A stretch of DNA of 19,225 nucleotides from NCBI GenBank assembly GCA_030267965.1, contig BRYA01000102.1, positions 1 through 19,225 on the forward strand, given 5' to 3'. The notes under the pieces are model-generated. The model saw only the letters and a program-made list of their open reading frames with translations, searched no databases and was not told the DNA's origin. The position numbers and the translations under genes were made by a program. How positions within the stretch are numbered: the first letter of the stretch is position 1; each line of letters opens with the position of its first letter. Positions 1-9,500 of this stretch are shown here, piece after piece. The stretch comes from Triparma columacea. Taxonomy: Eukaryota; Sar; Bolidophyceae; Parmales; Triparmaceae.

Positions 1-1
1 T

Positions 2-145
2 TTTAAATCCATGTTCGTTGGCTCCGGCCAACCAACAGCTAATCTGGTACCCGACGCTAACGGAGAATGCATCGATTGCCTTGCCGGTTTCACCTCTGGC
101 TCCGGAAAGTACGTAACGGGCGGAAACAATTGCACCTCAATCTAA
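2..145 (+). CDS. 3' end of a Cys-containing, probably extracellular protein (partial)
   Basis: The frame is open from the left edge to a TAA at 143-145, giving the last 47 residues of a protein that begins outside the window. The tail holds the pattern G-E-C-I-D-C-L-A-G-F followed by a Gly/Ser/Tyr stretch and a final Cys (G-N-N-C-T-S-I). This resembles the Cys-spaced ends of EGF-like or ephrin-receptor-like (GCC2/GCC3) extracellular repeats, but three cysteines are too few to name a family. It is convergent with the exonuclease gene that ends at 848. A secreted protein also begins at the far right of the window, but nothing visible links the two. That this is a real coding end is moderately likely; the function is unknown. 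Confidence 0.5.
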   Translation, partial: FKSMFVGSGQPTANLVPDANGECIDCLAGFTSGSGKYVTGGNNCTSI

Positions 146-281
146 GTTCCCCAACCACCTCGCCACCACATTGATGAATGAGAGGGGGTTTGGGTGCCGG
201 GGCGCGGAAAGTGTTCCCCCCCTCAGCAAGGACGGGAGCAGGAGCAGGGACAGGGGCCCTAACCCATGGGGGTTAGGAGGG

Positions 282-340
282 AAAAGGGGGATTTGAAAAG
301 GGGGATCTGAAAAGGGGGATGGGGGATTTGAAACGGGGGA
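282..340. repeat. G-rich minisatellite, about 14-bp unit
   Basis: Imperfect tandem units of the form gggatttgaaaagg, gggatctgaaaagg, a truncated gggatgg and gggatttgaaacgg lie in the 3' intergenic space. An 80-codon open frame on the minus strand across 137-379 reads through this low-complexity DNA and is not credible as a gene. Otherwise 146-552 shows nothing recognisable. Confidence 0.65.
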
Positions 341-552
341 CGACGTGAAATGGGTAATGTGATCAAGAGACCGACACAAAACCTAGATTGAATGTTGGGA
401 GTTCTCTAATAACTGATTTAAGGGCTGTCATTGGTTATCAAACATTGTAATCAAGCATTATTTTCGGGAGATGGGCAGGTTGGTGTTGAGTCGATCAATG
501 TTTCCCCTAACAACATCGAGTACAATCTTAATTATGTGTTTTTGTTTCTACC

Positions 553-695
553 GTTTCGTTCGCTTCTTCTTACCCCTACTATTCTCGCCTTTCTTGCCCT
601 TCTTGCCATCCTTCCCCGTCGCAACTGCTCCTGCAGCTACTCCCACATCCGCTACTCCCACATCCGTTCCTCCCCCCCTTCGTCCCCTTCCCTGT
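553..695 (-). pseudogene. Broken copy of the C-terminal tail of the ankyrin-MYND gene
   Basis: The minus strand of 553-695 aligns with the plus strand of 18664-18796, the 3' end of the ankyrin-MYND gene. The shared code includes D-V-G-V-A-D-V-G-V-A, A-G-A-V-A-T-G and K-G-K-K-G, and the match runs past the stop to the shared gaacgaaac. The copy has decayed: one extra G in a seven-G run (plus-strand C run 672-678) shifts the frame, about 9 bp are inserted near the lysine-rich end, and the parental TGA reads CGA, so translation would run on to a TAG at 548-550. No ankyrin or MYND sequence is visible upstream of the match. It is probably a partial inverted duplication. Whether it is expressed cannot be seen. 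Confidence 0.7.
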
Positions 696-847
696 ATTTT
701 CATTTGGTCAAAGGGCAATGTGAAAAAAGTTGCGATAAAACTTAAAAAAGATACCGAAATAAGAACCAAACCTTTGTTCAATTAAACCCCCCCTTTCATC
801 CCACACTACTCTACAACTCCTTCCCTTCCCCCCCCTAACATCGTCTC

Positions 848-3800
848 TTAATTACCCTTCTTTTTGAGCGTGTTCTTAAGTTGTGCCTTCAAGTTATCCA
901 GGACTTGTTTGTTCGCGTTTTTCTTCGGTTGCGTCATTTTCTTCGTGAACGTGTGTTGTTGTCCTTGTCCTCCCTGTTTCATATCGTGTCCACCTCCTTG
1001 TCCTCCTGTTTTATTAAACGTGAATGCGAAATTATTCCCTCCCCCACCTCCAGGTGTTAACCCAACCCCAAATACCCCACCACCACCTGCACCACTTGTT
1101 CCACCCTGTCTATTGAACGTGAACCCCTGTTGTTGCGTTTGTGGTGTGAAGTTATTATTCTGGTACCCTGCTGCTCCGTTATTGTAGCCTCCTTGAGTCT
1201 GACCATACCCGCCGTACCCCTGCTGTACTTGCTGGTGGTAAACACCCGGTAGTGGTGGTGGTGGTGGTGGTGGTGGTTGTTGGTTCCCGTAACCTTGTTG
1301 GTAAGTATTCGGAGGAGGTTGACCATACATCGGTGGCTGTTGTCCGTATCCTTGTGGTGGGTAACCAGGTGGTGGGTGGCTGTACCCTTGTTGTGGGTTA
1401 CCGTAACCCTGTTGATACGTCATTCCGTACGCCGGTGGTGGTGGGGGTTGGTTGAACATACCCTGCCCCATTCCAAGTCCGAACATTCCTTGCGTCCTCT
1501 GTTTCTTCACCTGGGGTTGCGTTAACCCCCACTGCTGGTGTCCCTGTGTGTTGTAGTTCGAGGTGTTGTGGTCGATTCTCCGAGCTCCCCCCATTTCTGC
1601 GATGTTCTGACCCCCCCTGTTTAGGCGTGGCCTAACGATACGAAGCTGGTGGGGCTCGATAACAGGAGGTGCCTCCTTGGCTCCTTTCAAGATCGAGGAT
1701 TTGTGGGGGAGCGCTGGGGGCATCTCGTAGACAGCGCATGCCGCAAAGTTCGTCTTAACCCCGTCGCTGATATCCTCCGCCCTCTCTGACGGCGGTGCGA
1801 TGGAATCCTCCTTCTTGATCCTCTCCTCGGCCGGTGGTGCGCTGACGGTTCCCGTGAATCCGTCCCACCTCGACGCGTCCCCTAGTGATCTCTTCCCCTT
1901 CCCTTTCTCCGCAATACCGTTGATGGTGTCCGCCATGGGGTTGTCGACGTGTACGTAGACGTACCCGTCCCCCAAGCCTCTGCTGTTCATTAGCTTCTCC
2001 CTCGACTTCCAGTCAGACATGGTAGGCTTCATGGCGGAGAGGAGCCTTTCCTCGTCGATGAAGGGGAGGAGGACGACCCACAGCCAGGGCATGGCCTTAC
2101 CGTTTGGATCGCAGGGTACTTCAGGAGGGTAGAAGTCGATAATCGGTGACTCGTGGTCTTTCATGAGCCACCTGCTGCTCTCGGGTACCGCGTGGGCCGA
2201 GTCGCTCGGTAGAACCCCAAGGAGTTGCTCGACCGGGCTGAACGGGACCGCGAGGTCCCAGTCGTTGCACTCCTTCTCGAACCTCTCGATGTTCTTAAGG
2301 TCGGAGGCGAAGGGCGCGTAGTGGAAAGGGAAGTACCACTTCCAGGACGCTACCCCTGAGTAGTAGTACCTCATTACCCAGCAGAGGCCCTTGACGTACT
2401 CCTTGAAGAGCTCCTCGCGACCCCCGTGACCCTCAATGTCCGCAGCCTTACATTTGTCGGTGTAGTACCTGCCGGGGGGGAGGGGGAAATCAAATGTCGA
2501 CGTGTTAGCATGTGTGTTCTGAGTTCGTTCTCTCTTGCCGTTCTCTTAATATATATCTCTAATGTCGTCCCAACTAATAATCCCCTCCCCCCTCCTTTTC
2601 CCCCGCACATAATCATCCTCACCTGTCTTTCCATCCCGCTTCGTGCAACTTAACGTTATCCTGTACGTTCTTGGCCGCCGTATCGAGCGCTTCCTCCTTA
2701 GCTATTTTCATGATCTTGTCAAACTTCGCCTTCCTCAAGGCTTGCTCCTCTTCCGTTAGTTCTTCTTCTTCATCTTCTTGAGCTGACGAACGTTTCGGGG
2801 TGGTATCGTCAGAACCTTGATCACCACCCTTGATCTCATCCTTGATAATCTTAGCGATCCTTTCATTATCTTCCACCAACTTCAATTTCCTCTTCTTGTC
2901 ATCCTTTCCATCCTTATCCCCCCCTTCGATATTCTTAATCTCCCCCCCTCCCCCCCTGTTCATGATCCTCGCGCTTTTCCCCATCCTTTGAAAGCCCCCT
3001 TGTCCACTTCCTCCTCCTCCTTCCCCTCCCTTCCCTAGTGCCACTGCGTTTTCCCTCCTCGCGTTAATAGCATCCATTTCTCTTTTCTTCCTCCCCTTCT
3101 GTTCTTCTCTTCTCCTTTTTTCCCTAACCTCTTGTTCATGTCTAATCCTAAAAACGTGATCTTCCACAGCTCCAACCTCCGCCAATATAACATCCACTGC
3201 TTTCAAATCAACCTTCCCCCCTTCGCTCGTTATGTAACCACCGAGGGAGGGGAGGACTCTCTTGTATACGTTTAGAAGGTAGTCTAAACCACCATCCCTT
3301 ATATCTAAAGATGGTAAGTGTGGTAGGAAGTCGTTCCCAACGAAGAAGCAGAGGAAGACAAAGTCATCCACAACGTTCTCGAAAGATACACGGGGGAAGG
3401 GGGCGGAGGAACACTCCTGGAACTCGAAGGCTAAGTACTCACGGAGGACGGAGAGGGAAAGAATCTGGAGAGGCTTGTGGGCTGTGTTGAAGTGAGCGTT
3501 GAGCTAAATTAAGGCGTGAAGAGAGGGAGAGGATTTTCAAAGGGTAAGTGTGTTAGAAAACTCCCGTTAAAATATCGTAGTGGTACGCGTCTGAGGTAGG
3601 TGTAGGTAGTGTGTTTGTCGCCCCTTTTTTTAAATGTTATTCATTTTCCCCCCCCTACTCAAATCATCCCTCCCCCCTCCCCCCGCTCACCTGTCTATCC
3701 TGTTCATCAAGTTCCTTCTGTCTCTCCGTCCACCCCCCCCCATCTTTAACCCTCTGAATATTCTCCGCACTCTTCCTCCCGAACACAACCTCTTCCCTCA

Positions 3801-4846
3801 AAATAAAGAAATTAACCTCATGCGTCGCAAGTCCTAACATGATAAGGTCAGCATCCAGCCCATGCAACACATGCTTAGTGTTAACATCCGCGCCGTCGGC
3901 TATCCTACTACGACGTACGTACGCCATTATTTTATGTTCCCCTTCACCAGGTACAGACGCATCTGAGAATACGACGGTTAGATTTTTCCAGAATTCCCCA
4001 CCTCCGCTAATGCGGCAACGGATGTAGTAGCGGATGAAGTTGCTTAACCCTATCATGAAGTCTGTACCTGGGGTTATCACGTTGCTATCCCAGGGTGACT
4101 TTTTTTTGGAGGGGACTTGCTCGCCGCGATCTAGCATGTCTTGACGGACCTTCGACTCGACCTCGGCTTGCTCGCGGACCTCCTGTGCTGACCTGGGGTT
4201 TATGGGGGGGGGGGTTTAGGGGGTGTGAGGTATGGACGAGTAATGATATGTGACGTGTTCGGTGCCAGGTTTTCCATGCTTTTGTGTCCTTTCAAAAAAG
4301 CCCAAAAAAACAACAAACCTCAAGGATTCCAATCCCCCCCCTTCTCACCTGAATCTCCTAGCTCTTTGTTGGTTCATTTTAGCTCTCGGTGCCACCCCAT
4401 CAATCGCTAAATACAGCACTTTCCTCGGTCTAACAACATTCACCAGTCTATCAAGATATTCCGCTACGTTGTTGTACATTTCCTCAACTGTGCTTGGTTG
4501 GGGACCACCCTCGGGGTGAGAGCACGGGTGGATTATACCGTTCATGTCTACGTAGAGATTGTCAAACTTTATGTGCAGGTGGGGGGGGGAAGGGGAGGGG
4601 GGAGGGTGTGTAAGTAAATATAAGTCAGTGTTTTAGTCTCCTTTAGTCTCCTCTCCCATCTCGAGAGTGTGGGACGGTTCTCTGTTTCACTTCGAAAGGT
4701 GTGTTAGTCTTCTGTTTAATAGTTTCCCTCACCTCTACATCGTTTGGGTTGGGAGAGGAGAGTGGGGTTGAGCGTGACTCTAGGACCGGCTTTACAGAGA
4801 GGGGGTACTTCTCTGACAACCAACGGTAGAAGGCTGGGACTCCCAT
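848..4846 (-). CDS. XRN2: Nuclear 5'-3' exoribonuclease XRN2/RAT1 (five exons)
   Basis: XRN2/Rat1 degrades 5'-monophosphate RNA in the nucleus, in transcription termination, rRNA processing and RNA decay. Five exons join in phase: 4846-4733, 4566-4349, 4192-3691, 3503-2623 and 2468-848, giving 1111 residues. All donors are GTGAG, and the last intron carries a GCTAACA branch-like site. Visible hallmarks are the start [27 protein letters not shown] (D45), [15 protein letters not shown] (D94), G-E-G-E-H-K (E194, E196), [10 protein letters not shown] (D224, D226), F-V-G-N-D-F-L-P (D336) and [12 protein letters not shown]. These supply the seven acidic metal-binding positions of the family. A charged, glycine-rich linker (about 370-550) and a Q/G/Y/P-rich tail (about 880-1111) are lineage-specific. 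No CCHC zinc knuckle is seen after the D336-preceding region (about 245-278), where many Xrn2 proteins have one. The nuclear form is favoured over cytoplasmic XRN1 by the P-N-P-N-D-V-E signature and overall layout. Confidence 0.95.
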
Positions 4847-5007
4847 TGTGTGCGCTGGGGGGGGAGGGGGTGGAAAAGGGGGGTTGGGGGTTGGGGGGGG
4901 TTAATTTGAGCATAGGGAACAGGGGTTTGTAAGTGGGGGTGGGATTGTGTCAGGAGGATGGTTGGAAGGGGTTTGGATTGGAGGGCATGTTAGAGTTGTT
5001 GGTGTGT

Positions 5008-5011
<4 letters not shown>

Positions 5012-5055
<44 letters not shown>

Positions 5056-5066
5056 TGTGTGTGTGT
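5012..5066. repeat. GT/CA microsatellite
   Basis: About 21 consecutive GT units (5012-5053) are followed, after a single A, by six more GT units (5055-5066). The run lies upstream of the exonuclease start (4846, minus strand) and about 30 bp from the viral-like fragment. The surrounding 4847-5085 is G/T-rich and shows no gene. Confidence 0.95.
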
Positions 5067-5097
5067 AGCTAACATATATGGCAACTCAAACACCCTC

Positions 5098-5359
5098 TCG
5101 TTCACAATGAACCTGTGTGATCACGGAGGCGATGGGCGCGTCGTCGCTCAGCATCACGTCGACGCGGACGTCGACGGTCTTCCGGAGCGCGACCAGCGGC
5201 AGCGCCATTGACGGGTCGTCCCAGAACCAGAACGACAGCGGCACCCGGCGCACCGTCGCCGGCGAGGTCTCGCCGGCGAGGTCTCGCCCCGCCCGAATGC
5301 CCACCCGCTCTGCTCGTCCCGGTTGGACACCTGCTCGACCAGCGTGCGGAGCTCGTCCC
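5098..5359 (-). pseudogene. Fragment resembling a giant-virus (NCLDV) major capsid protein, frameshifted
   Basis: On the minus strand a GC-rich segment encodes a peptide with the core V-P-L-S-F-W-F-W-D-D-P followed by A-L-P-L-V-A-L. That pairing resembles the jelly-roll major capsid protein of nucleocytoplasmic large DNA viruses, where an aromatic FWF-type strand precedes an ALPL-type strand. Only about 85 codons are present, against several hundred in an intact protein. The reading frame is broken: a 14-bp unit, ccggcgaggtctcg on the plus strand, occurs twice in tandem (5259-5272 and 5273-5286), and the capsid-like readings before and after it are in different frames. GC content is by eye about two thirds, against AT-rich flanks from 5363. 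There is no start, no stop of its own and no neighbouring viral gene. It is best read as a decayed insertion from an algal giant virus; the family assignment rests on a short motif. Confidence 0.6.
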
Positions 5360-6519
5360 AGTAGCGATGATTTATAGCCTCATAGCCTCCTTTGAGGTCA
5401 CCTAGCAGCAGCCTGTCCTAACATATCTCTCTTCCTTTCTCTTTCTCTCTCTATCTAACGTAATATGTCAATTAAAGAGCATATTTGTCCTGAGTAATAG
5501 CGTGTACGACAAGAAGTGAATCTTGAGGGACTATTTAAATCTCTATCCTTACCTTATTTATACGTCTATACGATCAATTTGGGTTATGTTTATAATGTAT
5601 ACAACAATAACGAGGTATGAGGTTGTAAAAGGCTTAAATAGAGGAGATAATTGGAGGTGAAGAAATACGACAATTGGAGCCAATACCTAATATAACCCTA
5701 TTATGAGACTATTAGGACTATATTATGAGCCTCTATGAACCTATTGGACTATATATAACTATTTATGACTATATATACGTATATTACAATCAAAAAGACC
5801 AACAAAATGAATAATACACAAGCCCAAACACTTGCTTGTTTTGGTGGAAGAAAGCCGCCCGGAAAATTAATCAGGTTACATACAATGTGTGATTTAAGGA
5901 TTTGCTACTACGCGTGCACCATTTTGTGCCATCTCGACGTTATTGATACCATCTTTTTTAACAGCAGATGAGAAGGGGGCTAATGCACGCCTGTCTCTTG
6001 GCACATTTGGGCTTCACCGAGGTTGTTTTGTGGGTTTGAGATCCAAAATAGCTACATATTGTGCACATGGAGTACTCAATATGTCATAAGGGTTTATTGA
6101 AGAGATAGGACGAGAAAAGACGGGAGATTCAGAAGATTAAAGTCGAGTATAGAGATAAATATTCTGCTTGGTGAGTCATATCGACAACACGGAAAGGTGG
6201 AATACAGTAATTCTGTACTACCCAAAGGATGCATGAGATTTCATTATGCGGTTGGGGAGGTAAACGAGGAGTAGGAGAATGAAAGGCGACGAGCGCATTG
6301 ATTAATGCGCGATTTGGTGAAATGTGGAAACTATTTGGAATAGTGAAAAAAAATGAAAATAATGAAAAGTGGAGAGATTGTGTTGTTTGATGACAATAAA
6401 TGCAGCAATTTGTCGCAAGTTGTTTTGGAAGGAGTTGACTTCGTGCGGCGATTTCGTGTTTAAATTATGTGTGATTTTTAGGGGGTTTTACTTCGTCTTG
6501 CAATCCTCTCTTCTTGGTA
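5360..6519. other. AT-rich intergenic DNA, no gene seen
   Basis: About 1.15 kb without a credible coding region. The composition drops sharply to AT-rich next to the capsid-like fragment. Around 5695-5765 there are imperfect direct repeats of a sequence like cctattatgagactattagg and cctctatgaacctattgg, each followed by gactatat. A 68-codon open frame at 5765-5971 has no recognisable motif and no intron or promoter context, so it is left out. The right part is the 3' flank of the kinase gene, whose stop is at 6520-6522; no clear AATAAA was found there. Confidence 0.6.
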
Positions 6520-9500
6520 TTAATCTACACCCTTGGGCTTGTGGGATGCTTTCATAGCAGTAGCGTTGAGGAACATCTCGTATGTGTTTTCGACCTTTGA
6601 CATGTTCCACTGAGACAAATCACTGTCGAAAGAGGTCGCATCCCAGAACATGTGCTCCATATTCGTGCACTTCGATGTGTTCCACGTAGAGAGATCAGAG
6701 TTGAAAGAGGTCGCATCCTGGAACATGCCACTCATATCCGTGCAGCTCGATGTGTTCCATGAAGAGATGTCAGAGGTGAAAGCTGAGCAACCACCAAACA
6801 TGCCACCCATATTCGTGCACTTCGATGTGTTCCACTGAGACAAATCACTGTCGAAAGAGGTCGCATTCTGGAACATGAAACTCATATTCGTGCAGTTCGA
6901 TGTGTTCCACGTAGAGAGATCAGAGTTGAAAGCATAGCAAGCAGCAAACATGCCCTGCATATTCGTGCAGCTCGATGTGTTCCACGTAGAGAGATCAGAG
7001 TTGAAAGCCGAGCAACCAGCAAACATGCCACCCATATTCGTGCAGTTCGATGTGTTCCACGTAGAGAGATCAGAGTTGAAAGCCGAGCGACCATAGAACA
7101 TGTTACACATATTCGTGCAGTTCGATGTGTTCCATGTAGAGAGATCAGAGTTGAATGCCGAGCAACCTTGAAACATGCCACACATACTCGTGCAGTTCGA
7201 TGTGTTCCACGTAGAGATGTCAGAGTTGAAAGCTGAGCAACCACGAAACATGTTTTCCATATTCGTGCAGTCCGATGTGTTCCATGTAGAGAGATCAGAG
7301 TTGAAAGCCTCACAACCATAGAACATGCCCTTCATACTCGTGCAGTTCGATGTGTTCCACGTAGAGAGATCAGAGTTGAAAGCTGAGCAACCAGCAAACA
7401 TGCCATACATATCTGTGCAGTTCGATGTGTTCCACGTAGAGAGATCAGAGTTGAAAGCCGAGCATTTTACAAACGCGCAGTACATACTCGTGACATTCGA
7501 AACGTCCCATCGACTCAGGTCCTCATTGAATTCCTGCGCTCCCTTAAAAAGATCACGAAAACTCGTAACCTCCGACACGTCCCAGTCCTCAATCTTGCCG
7601 TACTTCCCCTTTGCCTTCTCCTTATCTTCCACCCACTCCTTCGCGGCCTCCTTCAGCTGGTCGTTGCTTGTGAACTTGAACCCTTTGGATGCTTTCATAG
7701 CAGTAGCGTTGAGGAACATGTCGTCTTTGTATTTGACCTTTGACATGTCCCACTGAGACAAATCACTGTCGAAAGAGGTTGCATTCTCGAACATGCGTGC
7801 CATATTCGTGCAGTTCGATGTGTTCCATGTAGAGAGATCCGAGTTGAAAGCCGAGCAACGACCAAACATGTCACTCATATACGTGCAGTTCGATGTGTTC
7901 CACGTAGAGAGATCAGACTTGAAAGCCACGCATTCAAAGAACATGCCAGCCATATTCGTGCAGTTCGATGTGTTCCATGAAGAGAGATCAGACTTGAAAG
8001 CCCAGCAACCACTAAACATGCCATGCATATTCGTGACATTCGAAACGTCCCATCGACTCAGGTCCTCATTGAATTCCTCCGCTCTGTTAAAAAGCCTCTC
8101 AAAACTCGTAACCTCCGACACGTCCCAGTCCTCAATCGGCCCGTACTCCTCCCTCGCCTCTTCCTTATCCTGCACCCACTCATTCGCGGCTTCCTTCAGC
8201 TTCTCGTTGCTTGTGAACTTGCTGAATCCTTTGGGCTTGTGGGATAATTTCATAGCAGTAGCGTCGAGGAACATGTTGCGTTTGTCTTTGACCTTTGACA
8301 CGTTCCACTGAGACAAATCACTGTCGAAAGAGGTTGCATCTATGAACATTCCATTCATATTCGTGCAGTTCGATGTGTTCCACGTAGAGAGATCAGAGTT
8401 GAAAGCAGAGCAACTCACGAACATGCGACTCATATCCGTGCACTTCGATGTGTTCCATGTAGAGAGATCAGAGTTGAAAGCCGAGCATCCATTAAACATT
8501 TCCCACATATTCGTGCAGTTCGATGTGTTCCACGTAGAGAGATCAGAGTTGAAAGTCGAGCAACTTTCAAACATGCCCTGCATATTCGTGCAGTTCGATG
8601 TGTTCCACGTAGAGAGATCAGAGTTGAAACGCTTGCAACCACTAAACATGTAACACATATTCGTGCAGTTCGATGTATTCCACGTAGAGATGTCAGAGTT
8701 GAAAGCCGAGCATTTAAGAAACGCGCGGTACATACTCGTGACATTCGAAATGTCCCATCGACTCAGGTCCTCATTGAATTCCTCCACTTCATCAAAAAGC
8801 TTTTCAAAACTCGTAACCTCCGACACGTCCCAGTCCTCAATCTTGCCGTACTTCCCCTTTGCCTTGTCCTTATCCTGGACCCACTCCTTCGCGGCCTCCT
8901 TCAGCTGGTCGTTGCTTGTGAACTTGAACCCGTTTCGGGACTCTGAGGGGGGAGGAGGGGGTGGTTGAATCTTAGCCTTCCTTTCCTCCTCCTCCTTCGC
9001 CTTCCTCTCGGCCTCCCTCCTTCTCTTCTCTTCTGCTACCCTTTTCTGCTCCTCTTCGGCGACCTCCGCGGCCTTCATTTCGGCCTCCTTGAGCATTTTC
9101 GCTGCCTCTGCCTCCTTCTTCTCAATGTGCTCCTTCATCTTCTCCATCTCCTTCCGTTTCAAGTTGAGGTTCTCTTCCATCTTCCTCAACTCGTTTGCCT
9201 TCCCCCCTAGGTCCCCCCCCTCGGCTCCTGTATTTCCCAGGTACGCCTCCATGCTTTTGCCTGACTTCTTCCACTTGGCAAGGAACTTCTTGAACTCTGG
9301 TTTGCTCACGGCTCCGTTCTTGTTGATGTCCAAGAGGGAGATGAGAGCGTCCCTATCGTTGACATCCTCGCCGTCGAGGAAGAGTCCTTCAAAGGCCATG
9401 ACAAGATCGTCCCCAACTGGGATGTTACTCCCGGTTGCCTCGCAATCTGCCTTAAGGCGCTCCCAAAGGTCGCCAGTTCCATCTTCGCTCACGTTGCTCA

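Noticed and set aside
431..785. Two overlapping plus-strand frames of 104 codons each
   Set aside because: They are antisense of the copied ankyrin-MYND tail; similar antisense peptides appear opposite the parent tail at 18526-18840.
864..1525. Plus-strand open frames opposite the exonuclease tail, with Cys/Pro and Val runs
   Set aside because: They are shadows of the low-complexity Q/G/P-rich C-terminus of the exonuclease.
5765..5971. 68-codon plus-strand open frame in AT-rich DNA
   Set aside because: No motif, no hydrophobic or repeat pattern, no promoter or splice context; expected by chance in a region of this length.
6882..8744. Second minus-strand frame over the repeats, Leu/Arg/Thr-rich (6882-7319, 8430-8744)
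   Set aside because: Same repeat effect in a shifted frame; no start context, no known domain, and it overlaps the true coding frame.
6650..8968. Long plus-strand open frames across the repeat array (for example 7325-7756, 7793-8311, 8342-8653)
   Set aside because: They are antisense readings of the 75-bp units, kept open because the unit length is a multiple of three and the unit has no antisense stop in that frame. The minus strand has the recognisable domain family and joins in phase to the kinase.
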